DNA of 50,519 nucleotides, from the NCBI GenBank assembly GCA_039973685.1, contig JBDWKL010000015.1, forward strand, positions 1-50,519. Reading direction: 5' to 3'. The DNA is from Hyphomicrobiales bacterium (GTDB taxonomy: Bacteria > Pseudomonadota > Alphaproteobacteria > Rhizobiales > JACESI01). The position numbers were made by a program, and so were the translations under genes. The notes beneath the pieces were generated by a model. It saw only the letters and a program-made list of their open reading frames with translations. It ran no database searches and had not been told where the DNA came from. Shown in pieces: positions 1 through 7,778 of this stretch (positions are counted from its first letter, which is position 1; each line of letters begins with the position of its first letter).

Positions 1-216
1 CTCAGCGCGCTGCTCTCGAATACGCTGATCAGCAAGTCGGCCTTCGGCTTCCTGGGTTGCCGATGCTGAAATTAAGGCCGTAGTCACCTCAGCTTCAGCA
101 TTAACTAAAACAGCTGAGTGAATGGGGAACGACACAACAACCATTCCTAAAAGAAGCAACAAAGAAAGTGTTTTTGTAATTTTATTTTGAACAAAAAATT
201 GTGAAAAAATAGTCAC
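1..216 (-). CDS. Secreted protein of unknown function, N-terminal part only
   Basis: An open frame enters from the left edge of the window and begins on the minus strand at a GTG at 216. The codon just upstream is TAG, so the frame cannot extend further. An AGGA sequence lies about eight bases before the GTG and supports it. The first 40 or so residues form a basic N-terminus, a leucine/valine-rich stretch and an SHA-like small-residue region, as in a Sec signal peptide. The rest is rich in Ala, Glu and Arg and may be helical. Only 72 codons are visible, so no family can be named. It could belong to element A or to the chromosome beside it. Confidence 0.5.
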   Translation of the reverse strand, partial: MTIFSQFFVQNKITKTLSLLLLLGMVVVSFPIHSAVLVNAEAEVTTALISASATQEAEGRLADQRIREQRAE

Positions 217-526
217 CTAGCAATCCTAAAACGATTAACGCCCCGCTAATAATAAGACCTATACATTTTATTTTGCAAGGCTCTCGTAGCTTCTACAAGT
301 AAAATTCGCGGAATCTCCAATGTGGAACTTTTTATGCTTGGTTTCAGCACCTTACAACAAGGAAGAAACGAACTTGTACAGCGCGCCTGATATTGCGATT
401 AAAAGAGAGATGAATATAGAATGGTCAGGTCTTTTTTAAGAAAAAGCCTCGAATAAGAATTCCGTCTCGATCGCGCTAAACTATGCAATCAATTCAATCT
501 GTCCATTGAGCGTTGATAGGTAACAG
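217..526. other. Intergenic stretch without recognised genes
   Basis: This 310-base AT-rich stretch separates the divergent partial gene on the left from the small plus-strand gene at 527. I see the Shine-Dalgarno of the left gene near 225 and nothing else I can name. No tRNA, strong terminator or clear repeat is apparent. Confidence 0.4.
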
Positions 527-814
527 ATGGGCGCGCGGCTCATTCATCTTGTTGAAGGTCCCGCTTTTGCTGGTGATGCCAACATCCGTATTGAAGAAGC
601 AAAGGCCGCTTCCAACGCAATCTACTACTACGGCACAGCGGGTAGGTTTGAGGATTTAGAAAGATGGAAACGGCGTTTAACTCGTGTTGCGCAAGCATTT
701 CCGCATATCCCTAAGATTCAGAATATAGCAAGTGAACATTTCGTCACGTATGGCGAGCAAGGCGCAAAGAATTGGATGACCAAGCAATCTAATGGGGTTA
801 AAGAAGTCATTTAA
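527..814 (+). CDS. Hypothetical 95-residue protein, possibly a remnant
   Basis: The frame begins at ATG 527, with an AGG about ten bases upstream. It encodes a soluble, charged, mostly helical-looking protein with runs such as EEAKAASNAIYYYG and DLERWKRRLTRVAQAF. These suggest a helical-repeat (TPR-like) fold, but I cannot assign a family. There is no signal peptide or membrane segment. It stands alone in the accessory region and may be the surviving piece of a larger gene. A real gene is more likely than not, given its protein-like composition, but this is uncertain. Confidence 0.4.
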   Translation: MGARLIHLVEGPAFAGDANIRIEEAKAASNAIYYYGTAGRFEDLERWKRRLTRVAQAFPHIPKIQNIASEHFVTYGEQGAKNWMTKQSNGVKEVI

Positions 815-908
815 TTTTAAGCTATCGAATGACTGCTTTCGTGAATCCTTTAGAAGTTCCTCGACACCCCACGAACGTCTGCAATGGGCCGAGAGCCCCA
901 AACTCTCT

Positions 909-1202
909 CTAGTCAAACGATGTAACTAAGGGCTCAAAACTGTCATTCGCTACGTAGCATAAATCGTCCACCTTGCCAGCCGTGGTTCCTGTCGATTGAA
1001 ACGAAGCATCTGTTGCCGCCTTTGCCACTGTTTGCCCAAGGGCAGCTGGTGCACTTGCTTCATTCACTGTCATCGAAACATTGACGTTCGCCGTATTGGT
1101 GACGGAATTATTGGAATTGTCATTATCGTTGACAGTGGCAGTAATATTGCCTCCAACGCTTAATCCAGACAGTAGGCCGACTTTGTATGATTTGAGTAAA
1201 AA
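909..1202 (-). pseudogene. Remnant of a low-complexity Asn/Thr/Val-rich protein
   Basis: Between a TAA at 1205 and a TAG at 909 the minus strand stays open for 98 codons without a start codon at its beginning. The translation is rich in Asn, Thr, Val and Ala, with segments such as NITATVNDNDNSNNSV and NVNVSMTVNEAS. That composition is typical of surface or phage-tail beta-repeat proteins rather than of a chance frame. The lack of a start suggests the C-terminal end of a broken gene. Family unknown. Confidence 0.3.
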
Positions 1203-1232
1203 TTAGCTCGGCACTATAAGTTCCAAGGCCCA

Positions 1233-1367
1233 ATGAGAGAAAGCAATAATGAAATGGAAGAACTGGCAGAGCTAAAGCGTTGTGCGATACCGTTCGTAGC
1301 GGGTATGATAAGTATGGCGGCCCTCACGCTGGCAAGTACGTCATTGCTGTATTTCATTGCAGGATAA
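1233..1367 (+). CDS. Possible small membrane protein (44 residues)
   Basis: A short frame starts at ATG 1233, about seven bases after AAGG, and ends at TAA 1365-1367. The first 17 residues are hydrophilic and acidic, followed by one hydrophobic stretch of about 25 residues reaching the C-terminus (FVAGMISMAALTLASTSLLY). This is the layout of a single-pass small membrane protein. No family is recognised. It lies 89 bases before the PIN-like gene on the same strand and could be co-transcribed with it. Confidence 0.3.
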   Translation: MRESNNEMEELAELKRCAIPFVAGMISMAALTLASTSLLYFIAG

Positions 1368-1455
1368 CTGATTACGATCACACAGCTTTCATCGGCAGTC
1401 TCGGCATTTGAAAATGCAGGCATTCATTTCATAACAAATGGTGTAAAAATCACGA

Positions 1456-2622
1456 ATGAATCGAAATGCGATTCCAGAGTTAAGCGGGGAAATTACATCT
1501 ATGATTATTCAACCTAAGTACCTCGCTTTGGATACCTCTCAGTGGGTTCGTATAATCGACAATGGTTTATCTGCTTCCCCAAACAAAAGAAAACAAATAA
1601 AACGGTTTAAGGAATGGCTCATTGAAACAGGCCAAGTTCCAGTCGTAACTCTTCATCATTTACAGGAAATAGCGGCCCACGAGAATGGACCCAAAGCCCG
1701 ACAAAGAATTAACTTTCTCTCCCAAATGGAAGTTATAGCTTGGTTAAAAAGCGCCAAGTCGCAAGACATTCCAGGCAGTATTGTCGACCTGCAATCGAGA
1801 GAAGTACAGGCGGCCCTTTCGAACCCGAATGCCAACGCTCTTGAGATTGTTAAAATGGCAAAAGAAGAGATTTTCGCATTTGGCTCGGGAACAAGTGCAA
1901 CTAAATGGTGCTTAGATTACTGGCCTTATTTTTGGGATTCGGCTGTTACCAACAGCAGGAAGGCGCAAGAGACCGCTTCAATTGCTCGTTCAAGCTATTT
2001 AGGAATTGAAGATACGACACTTTCATCATGGGCGAGTGGCAAGGTTCATACGATCGAAAATAGTGAAAAAATTCTAACCCATTTGGAAAATATGCTGGCA
2101 CTTGACTTAGCGACGAACGGAGACGAACGGCTTCCTCAAACCAAAGATGTGAGTGAGTGCTTCTTCTCAAAAATAAGAGAAAATGTCCTTTCCGCGGATT
2201 TTTCAGAAAATCCAACGCAAGAAATATTGAAGTTGATGGGTTTAAAATTAGCCGACCTTGATCCCAATTTAACATTGGGTGAAATTGGAAACATGGTAGT
2301 ATTCAACGCAAAGTTAAAAGTCATTTGCCAAAATCTTGGCGTGAATTTCGCGTCTGTAAAACACTTGGTGGACGAAGAAAAATTACCTTCCCAGATTATT
2401 CAACAAAGTGTTGTAAAATTTCGACAAAAACCAAAGAGGGAAAGAGGTAGCGATCTAGTCGACGTTTATTTGTTGGCCTTATCACCGTATGTTGAAAGAA
2501 CATTCGTGGACAAGCGAACATATGAGAACTGTCGCCGAGCGAAGGCTAAATCGCAAAAATTTGCAGACGTTATCGGTGCGATCGAAAAGGTTACTCATTA
2601 CGAAGATTTAATGGCAAATTAA
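1456..2622 (+). CDS. PIN-like domain protein, possible nuclease
   Basis: This 388-residue soluble protein is not a family I can name outright, but its ends fit a PIN-like RNase fold. A beta strand with an early aspartate (YLALDTSQW, D26) is followed by PVVTLHHLQEIAAHE with Glu71. Near the C-terminus, SDLVDVYLLALSPYV and then TFVDKRTYE provide D333, D336 and D352. PIN domains place three or four acidic residues in this order to bind a metal for RNA cleavage. The middle 250 residues are helical and unassigned. An alternative start at ATG 1501 has a better Shine-Dalgarno (GGGGA) and still keeps the domain. It lies tail-to-tail with the terminase gene, in the position where satellites and prophages often carry cargo or defence genes. 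The fold is inferred and catalytic activity is untested. Confidence 0.65.
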   Translation: MNRNAIPELSGEITSMIIQPKYLALDTSQWVRIIDNGLSASPNKRKQIKRFKEWLIETGQVPVVTLHHLQEIAAHENGPKARQRINFLSQMEVIAWLKSAKSQDIPGSIVDLQSREVQAALSNPNANALEIVKMAKEEIFAFGSGTSATKWCLDYWPYFWDSAVTNSRKAQETASIARSSYLGIEDTTLSSWASGKVHTIENSEKILTHLENMLALDLATNGDERLPQTKDVSECFFSKIRENVLSADFSENPTQEILKLMGLKLADLDPNLTLGEIGNMVVFNAKLKVICQNLGVNFASVKHLVDEEKLPSQIIQQSVVKFRQKPKRERGSDLVDVYLLALSPYVERTFVDKRTYENCRRAKAKSQKFADVIGAIEKVTHYEDLMAN

Positions 2623-2639
2623 TCGTAGATTTAACTCTC

Positions 2640-4196
2640 CTAAACCAACACATCATAAATATTGTGCGTTTTGAACAGCATCTCCATCACGCCCATCATG
2701 AGCACATCACACTGATCATCGTGCTTGCCTTCTGGGAAGGCGAAGAGCTCGTTTTGGAAATCCGTTAGCCAAGGGGCTCTATCAGGCAACAGAACCGGAC
2801 TGACCGCGATGGTCGGTATGCAGCCATACGCCTTGGTGACTTTATCGATTTCGACTGGAATACCTTTGATTGGCAACCTTTGGCGTTGCAGGTGCTGAAT
2901 AAGTGCTGTGCCAGATGATGCATCTTCAATGTTGATGCTTTCCAACATGCCGTTTGTGTTCCAATCCATCGCTTTGTGCTTCTCATAGAACTGAACAGCG
3001 ATGGTTGCGAGTTCTGGAGCTTCCCATTTACCTCGAACGAGATCGAGCACATAGAGCCTGTTTTCTGCATCCACGCCAAAGCACGCAAAGACAGAGTAAT
3101 CATTGCGCTCTTTCGTCTTAGAAGCTGTATCAGCGCATATAAGCCGCCTCTTGAGGTTTGGGCGATGGTCTGGGTCGAATGTGCCAAAATACTCCCGCTT
3201 GAACATGTTACCCCCTAGAACGATAGGAGACTGCATGTATTGAGCGTGGAAGGTGGTTTCTTCGAGTTTGAGCTTTTCGATCTTGTCCATTGGAAGCTTG
3301 GCAAGCCATAGAGGGCCATCTGCCAGATTATGCGGGATCATGATAGCATTGGGATGGGGCGGCTCTACCTCCCCTTCTATGACCGCTGGAAGGCTAAGAA
3401 CCTCCCATTCCTCTCCAGAGCTTTCGAGAAGGTAATGAGTGAAATCATCAACGTGAAGGCGCTGCATGATAACAATAACTGGCACGTCTTCATGAGCAAG
3501 CCTTGATGAGAAGGTTGTAGGCCATCGCTGATTGATATTACTACGTGTTGTTTCTGATTGGGCATCATCAGGCTTTAGCGGATCATCGATGATCATAGCG
3601 CCGGTAAAGGTCGCATCGTCTGACATGTTCTCCCGCTCATAGTCTTCCAGCGATGACAAATCGTCACCCAAGTTGCGAGCGTTCAGATAACCGGCACGAA
3701 AGCCTGTAATGGAACCACCGGAAGGAGAAGCGAGGAAATGGCCACCCGCTGTTGTCCTCCATAGCCCTTTCGCAGAACTGTCTGCTTTGAAAGTGACAGG
3801 CCATCGCTTTTGAAATTCTTCATGGTTGATCAGGTTTTTAATTCTGACTGAGTTGTCGTTGACAAGCTTGTCTGAGTACGAGGCATGGATAAACCGCGCC
3901 TTTTGATTAACCGCATAACCGCGTGCAACAAAGTTGATAACGGCAATCTCCGTCTTTCCAAGACCGGGCGGTATGTTGATGATCAAGCGTTTGCATTCAC
4001 CTTTGAAAACGCGGTCTATCTGCTGACACATCAAGCGATGGTGTGGAGAGACGATAAACGGTGTTCCCTCAACAGCCGAGAACATCAGCCGAATGAAGGA
4101 CAAATGATCATCAACAAGGGCCCGCTTCTCAAGCTCCAATTCAGCTGCGATCAAACCATCGCGACTAACCGCGTATAGGTCATGCTGTTTTGTCAT
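2640..4196 (-). CDS. terL: Phage terminase large subunit
   Basis: The terminase large subunit is the motor that cuts phage DNA and pumps it into the procapsid. The N-terminal ATPase domain shows a P-loop at about residues 77-83 (PPGLGKT) and the acidic stretch MIIDDPLKPDDA that follows the Walker B strand. The C-terminal RNase H-like nuclease domain shows ICADTASK near residue 352 and the late acidic cluster GKHDDQCD near residue 500. At about 518 residues the length is normal and the gene appears intact. ATG 4196 is preferred over GTG 4199. The start overlaps the end of the small-subunit gene, indicating translational coupling. No portal or capsid gene follows; the next gene is on the other strand. 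Confidence 0.93.
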   Translation of the reverse strand: MTKQHDLYAVSRDGLIAAELELEKRALVDDHLSFIRLMFSAVEGTPFIVSPHHRLMCQQIDRVFKGECKRLIINIPPGLGKTEIAVINFVARGYAVNQKARFIHASYSDKLVNDNSVRIKNLINHEEFQKRWPVTFKADSSAKGLWRTTAGGHFLASPSGGSITGFRAGYLNARNLGDDLSSLEDYERENMSDDATFTGAMIIDDPLKPDDAQSETTRSNINQRWPTTFSSRLAHEDVPVIVIMQRLHVDDFTHYLLESSGEEWEVLSLPAVIEGEVEPPHPNAIMIPHNLADGPLWLAKLPMDKIEKLKLEETTFHAQYMQSPIVLGGNMFKREYFGTFDPDHRPNLKRRLICADTASKTKERNDYSVFACFGVDAENRLYVLDLVRGKWEAPELATIAVQFYEKHKAMDWNTNGMLESINIEDASSGTALIQHLQRQRLPIKGIPVEIDKVTKAYGCIPTIAVSPVLLPDRAPWLTDFQNELFAFPEGKHDDQCDVLMMGVMEMLFKTHNIYDVLV

Positions 4197-4653
4197 CACT
4201 CAGCATTGCCTTTTGATATGCAACATAGGCTTCGAGTTGCTCATTTGTCATCGATTGCACTTTTGGCAATTCGCTAACTTGATGCTGGACTGGACCACCA
4301 CCAGCGCCCGTTACTGCCGTTTGATTGCCATAGCCTCGATCACGTCCCTTGCACCCTAAGAACCATCGCACCGTTGCTGGATCATTCTCCTCAAGCAGCT
4401 TAACCACTGCAATCTCAGCATCATCGAGTTTTTCAAGCTCAATTTCTTCAAGGAGCTTCAAAAGCGATGGATGCTCATCCACAAACTTACGCATGGTCTC
4501 ATAGTGGCAACCCGCAAACCGCGCTGCATGGGTGATCATGCCATGAGCCTCTCGTAGTGCTTGTTCAGCAGCCGCGATGGTGAGTTTTCTACGACCCACC
4601 TTCGCGCCTCCTTTTTTAGACGTTAGGCCCTTTGGTTTATTCGGTTTTGGCAT
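4180..4653 (-). CDS. terS: Phage terminase small subunit
   Basis: The 157-residue protein has a basic, low-complexity N-terminus (PKPNKPKGLTSKKGG). A helix-turn-helix follows at about residues 25-55 (AAEQALREAHGMITHAARF, then GCHYETMRKFVDEHP), and then an acidic helical segment likely to drive oligomerisation. In this family the HTH recognises the pac or cos site and recruits the large subunit. The conserved VRWFLGCKGRDRGYG segment is often seen in small subunits of this type. It overlaps terL by about 17 bases, so the two are made together. In phage satellites a terS different from the helper's redirects packaging, which is why its specificity matters here. Confidence 0.85.
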   Translation of the reverse strand: MPKPNKPKGLTSKKGGAKVGRRKLTIAAAEQALREAHGMITHAARFAGCHYETMRKFVDEHPSLLKLLEEIELEKLDDAEIAVVKLLEENDPATVRWFLGCKGRDRGYGNQTAVTGAGGGPVQHQVSELPKVQSMTNEQLEAYVAYQKAMLSDDKTA

Positions 4654-4676
4654 TTTCTAACGTCTTTCTTGTGCAT

Positions 4677-5387
4677 TCACTTATCAACCAAGTTACGAAA
4701 ATACTGTTCTATCTCAGGTGATAAATTTTCTGGGTAGCGCCTAGGCACTCTGAATTTATCAACTCCCAGAACCATCCAATCGGGTGGCTCAATGCCAAGA
4801 CCTTCAAAATAGACAATCCAAGCTTTTCCTTGATCACTATTTTTAGGTATTGTCACAACCCCAGCATTTGTCAGAATTTCAATTCCAAACTTTTGCGATA
4901 GTTTTTTTGAATTAGGTTGATTAAGTAGGTTTGGGTGACAACCCTGTCCATCATCATTGACTATATTGGCACCCCTTTCGGTCTCAGTTGTCACCCCATC
5001 GATTGGTAAGGCAGCGTCACTGGTGACTAGTTTGTCACCCTTTCTCTGTTCAACTTTCAGTTTTTTCGCTACTTGAAGGCTCTCATAACTAACTTCATAA
5101 ATGTTAGTCTTGTAAGGGCCAGCTTGCTTTAGAACAGTGAAAAGACCACAATTTTGCAACTCAGCAAATGCACGCATAATCGTACGTTTAGAAAACCCAA
5201 GGTTGGTTGCTATCGTACCGATTGAAGGCCAACATTGGTTCGTTTTGCCATTCACATATTTAAGGGTAATATGTATACCTACTATCTTAGAATTACCCTT
5301 AAGTTGTTCCGATGGCATGCATACTAGCAAGTTCCACCACTGAAATTTATAGTCTTGAAAACATAAGAAATTTTTGAGCTTATTCAT
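4677..5387 (-). CDS. HTH protein of phage replication-initiator type
   Basis: Residues about 35-95 (counting from ATG 5387) form a winged-helix domain of the helix_turn_helix_36 kind. It includes WPSIGTIATNLGFSKRTIMR followed by a wing with GLFTVLKQAGPYKTNIYEV. Proteins of this design occur in prophages and plasmids as replication initiators or regulators. The C-terminal half has no recognised domain but includes an IEPPDWMVLGVDKFRVPRRY segment. ATG 5387 is chosen because GGAGGG lies eight bases upstream; the longer frame begins with a TTG overlapping that Shine-Dalgarno. The gene sits between alpA and terS, where satellites carry their replication module. The role is inferred from domain and position. 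Confidence 0.7.
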   Translation of the reverse strand: MNKLKNFLCFQDYKFQWWNLLVCMPSEQLKGNSKIVGIHITLKYVNGKTNQCWPSIGTIATNLGFSKRTIMRAFAELQNCGLFTVLKQAGPYKTNIYEVSYESLQVAKKLKVEQRKGDKLVTSDAALPIDGVTTETERGANIVNDDGQGCHPNLLNQPNSKKLSQKFGIEILTNAGVVTIPKNSDQGKAWIVYFEGLGIEPPDWMVLGVDKFRVPRRYPENLSPEIEQYFRNLVDK

Positions 5388-5473
5388 AACAGAACCCTCC
5401 AAAAAACTTGTTTTTCATTGAATTTTCTGCTAAAAATCCAGTGTCTGATCCGTAGCAAGAATAAGACATTTTG

Positions 5474-5508
5474 AAGCCGGTTTCGCGTACCACCGCGGCC
5501 GGCTTTTT
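5474..5508 (+). terminator. Rho-independent terminator-like hairpin
   Basis: AAGCCGG at 5474-5480 pairs with CCGGCTT at 5499-5505 around an 18-base loop that itself contains a CCGCGG palindrome. TTTT follows on the plus strand. All neighbouring genes read on the minus strand, so this would stop a rightward transcript that has no visible gene. It might instead belong to a small RNA or be vestigial. Confidence 0.4.
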
Positions 5509-5524
5509 CTGTTTTGGAGACATC

Positions 5525-5716
5525 TTACGCAGCCTCCGAATGGAAGTCAGGAAGGGAGTTCAAAAACTCCTGAATATGCTCGTGCTTTATGATTGTCCGG
5601 TGGCCTTGTTTTAAAGCTTTCAATTTGCCGGAATTGATCAATTCATAGAGCTTGGTTTTACCACAATTCAGTTGAACGCAGGCTTCCTTGATCGAAAAGG
5701 TTAGTCTTATAGTCAT
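5525..5716 (-). CDS. AlpA/excisionase-family DNA-binding protein
   Basis: This 63-residue protein is a complete MerR-like HTH of the excisionase/AlpA family. FSIKEACVQLNCGKTKLYEL forms the helix-turn-helix, INSGKLKALKQGHRTIIK the wing, and HIQEFLNSLP the closing helix. Members regulate integrase expression or act as directionality factors in element excision. ATG 5716 has AGGA about nine bases upstream. It sits two genes from the integrase on the same strand, as expected for the control and recombination module of a P4-like satellite. Whether it is an activator, repressor or excisionase cannot be read from sequence. Confidence 0.85.
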   Translation of the reverse strand: MTIRLTFSIKEACVQLNCGKTKLYELINSGKLKALKQGHRTIIKHEHIQEFLNSLPDFHSEAA

Positions 5717-5786
5717 TAGTAGATTCCTATATGGTTTTCTAATGCCCTAACCAGACCAGAATAGCTTTCTCCTGTACCTACCCCAC

Positions 5787-6341
5787 CTACCGTTTTTTCA
5801 TTTCCATACGCTCCAGAACCCATACTTTAGCCTCTTCTAGAGCAGCCTCAGGCGCTCCAGCATTACTGAGTTGCCATTGCAAAGCCGAATACATAGGTAT
5901 GCCAAGTTTAGCCATAAAATTGATTTCCCGCTTCATTTCTGGCCCGATTTCACCACCATAATTTTCTTTAGCCAATTGGTGAGTTTCCATAAAAAGTTCT
6001 GCAAGTTGTCTTTTTTTAAACCCAGTCCAGTTCGCCACTCTTTTTGCAGCCTCCTCAACATTACAAATTTGATGAAGAATCAATATCCGAACAGCAGTTT
6101 GTGCTGCTACTCTGCGTTCAAATTCATAAATATTATTATTGTAACGGTGTAAATTTCCTCTTGATTTGCGATAGGATTCTATTAAATTCAGTCTCCTATC
6201 TTTGAACCCATGCGCGCAATTATCTAGAAATTCAACTACCTCAGAAAACTCAGGATGCGCATCAAGCAAAGCTGCTGCTCGACGCAACTGTCGTAAAAAT
6301 TGTTTATCTTCTTCTGTATTAAGTTTTTCGTTGCTATCCAT
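5787..6341 (-). CDS. Hypothetical protein of element A
   Basis: A 184-residue soluble protein of unknown family. It is rich in charged helices, with RQLRRAAALLDAHPEFSEVV near the start, a basic middle (RLNLIESYRKSRGNLHRY) and a C-terminus ending KVWVLERMEMKKR. The segment RVANWTGFKKRQLAELFMET could be a small helix-turn-helix, but this is weak. ATG 6341 is preferred because it overlaps the last bases of the integrase gene (stop at 6334), the mark of translational coupling; the longer frame runs deep into integrase. Co-expression with integrase suggests a role in element mobility or control, which is inference only. Confidence 0.6.
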   Translation of the reverse strand: MDSNEKLNTEEDKQFLRQLRRAAALLDAHPEFSEVVEFLDNCAHGFKDRRLNLIESYRKSRGNLHRYNNNIYEFERRVAAQTAVRILILHQICNVEEAAKRVANWTGFKKRQLAELFMETHQLAKENYGGEIGPEMKREINFMAKLGIPMYSALQWQLSNAGAPEAALEEAKVWVLERMEMKKR

Positions 6342-7530
6342 GAAACGACACCACGTTGCTGTTTTCCATACCTGCACAATAAGCCGCCCACGCTTCAAGT
6401 AACGCCCGTCGTTTTTTCATTGCAGTGGAGCGCCTATAGGCTTGTTCAACAGAATTACCAATTATGTGAGCCAAGCAACCCTCGGCAACTTCTCGTGAAA
6501 AGTTTGTTTCGTCTCCAGCCCAATCGCGAAACGAAGAGCGAAACCCGTGCGGCGTAGCATTTTCTATTTTCATCCGGCGCAAGAGCATAGACAACGCCAT
6601 ATTTGACAGTGGTTTGCCGTCTTTCTGCCCAAAGAATACAAATTCAGATGAGCCGACATCACAAAGTTGCATTAGGATCCCAATCGCAGAATTCGTTAAC
6701 GGAACCACATGCTCTTTTCGCGCCTTCATTCTATTCGCAGGAATAATCCACATCTGATCATTCAGGTTAATTTCACTCCATCTTGCACCTAAAACCTCGC
6801 CGGATCGGGAGCATGTAAGAATAGCAAATTCTAACGCCTTCGCCGCCATTGCCTCATGTTCATGTAGCCGCAAAATAAACGCAGGAACATCTCCATATGG
6901 CATTGCGGGTAAATGGCCTTGAGTAAGTTTTTTTGGCTTGGGCAAGACATTTTGCAAGTTACCTCGCCACCCAGCTGGATTTTCGCCATCACGCCAACCT
7001 TTAACCTTCGCAAAGTTCAAAACCCGCTCAATGCGACCACGCAAACGAGACGCTGTTTCAGGCTTCTCAACCCATACAGGCTTGAGAACCATAAGTACGT
7101 CATCCATCGCGATCTCTGAAACGCGCTTATTTTCGATCTTTGCACAATAAGAATATCCGAGAGTTTGACGCCACTGGTATTTGTGCTTCTCGTTTGACCA
7201 CTGACTTTCCATATCACTTAGGAACCGCTCAACGCATTCCTTGAAGGTAGGCTCGATCTCTTTATCTCGGTCTGCTTTTGGATCGATGCCCTCGGCGATC
7301 ATTCTTCGAAAGCCCGCAGCTTCATCCCGCGCCTTAGCTAGAGAGATCGCCGGATAAGGCCCAAGCCCCATTTCTCGGACCTTCCCGCCCTTGGGTTTCC
7401 ATCGAAACACCCATGCCTTTCGACCGTTGTATGTAACATTGAGATAAAGCCCTCCCCCATCAGATAAGCGCCCGCGGGACTTTGCCGCTTCTACTGATTT
7501 CACTGTGAGCTTGTTAGTGACTTTTGCCAT
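6334..7530 (-). CDS. int: Tyrosine integrase, P4/DUF4102 type
   Basis: The 398-residue protein begins with the DUF4102 arm-binding domain (about residues 5-90, including SDGGGLYLNV and GLGPYPAISLAKARDEA). A core-binding domain follows at about 100-200, then the catalytic domain. The catalytic set is complete: Arg in CSRSGEVLGARW near 240, HGFRSSFRDW near 328, the second His in LAHIIGN, and the Tyr nucleophile in EQAYRRS near 365. It should insert and excise element A at the tRNA/tmRNA-like core 150 bases upstream of its start. Its 5' end faces the att site, the usual arrangement. The gene looks intact. Confidence 0.94.
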   Translation of the reverse strand: MAKVTNKLTVKSVEAAKSRGRLSDGGGLYLNVTYNGRKAWVFRWKPKGGKVREMGLGPYPAISLAKARDEAAGFRRMIAEGIDPKADRDKEIEPTFKECVERFLSDMESQWSNEKHKYQWRQTLGYSYCAKIENKRVSEIAMDDVLMVLKPVWVEKPETASRLRGRIERVLNFAKVKGWRDGENPAGWRGNLQNVLPKPKKLTQGHLPAMPYGDVPAFILRLHEHEAMAAKALEFAILTCSRSGEVLGARWSEINLNDQMWIIPANRMKARKEHVVPLTNSAIGILMQLCDVGSSEFVFFGQKDGKPLSNMALSMLLRRMKIENATPHGFRSSFRDWAGDETNFSREVAEGCLAHIIGNSVEQAYRRSTAMKKRRALLEAWAAYCAGMENSNVVSFHG

Positions 7531-7682
7531 TGCTCAAGTTCCACTCTTACATTTGATCTTACACGAAATGCCGATTAAGTGCATACACAAATGAACGAAA
7601 AAGAACGTAAAACTATATAGGATATTGATATTGCTATTATTTTTGAATGTAGATGAATGCCAAAGAACTATAATTTGGTGGA

Positions 7683-7697
7683 CCTAGGCTCCACCAA
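7683..7697 (+). repeat. Candidate attachment core, left copy (shared by elements A and B)
   Basis: CCTAGGCTCCACCAA is found here and again at 14731-14745. It ends in TCCACCA, as the acceptor strand and CCA tail of a tRNA or tmRNA would. The bases just upstream do not form a tRNA body, so this is a junction rather than a gene. The left flank adds TGGTGGA, making a near-perfect palindrome with TCCACCA. It lies between the start of integrase A (7530) and the start of integrase B (7779), as expected for a site shared by two abutting elements. Confidence 0.55.
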
Positions 7698-7778
7698 CCA
7701 TTCTATTTACCCTTTGAAATCAAAAAGATGATAGATTACAAGAGCTTAAATTCGGAAATGTTACGCTGAGGTGTTACA

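Larger units (their letters stand above)
1..7697 (-). mobile_element. Element A: satellite-like integrative element (left edge not seen)
   Basis: The minus-strand run int, unknown protein, alpA, HTH replication-type gene, terS, terL ends at 2640, with a plus-strand PIN-like gene beyond. No portal, capsid, tail, lysis or head-maturation gene is visible in 7.7 kb. The right end is the att core at 7683; the left end and the partner att are not in the window, so the left limit given is only the window edge. Confidence 0.55.

Noticed and set aside
1214-1423. A 69-codon minus-strand frame
   Set aside because: It overlaps the better plus-strand membrane-protein candidate and its hydrophobicity is explained as antisense of that helix.
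7676-7697. A possible tRNA at the palindrome near the left att core
   Set aside because: Only the acceptor-like end is present; no D-, anticodon or T-arm is found upstream.
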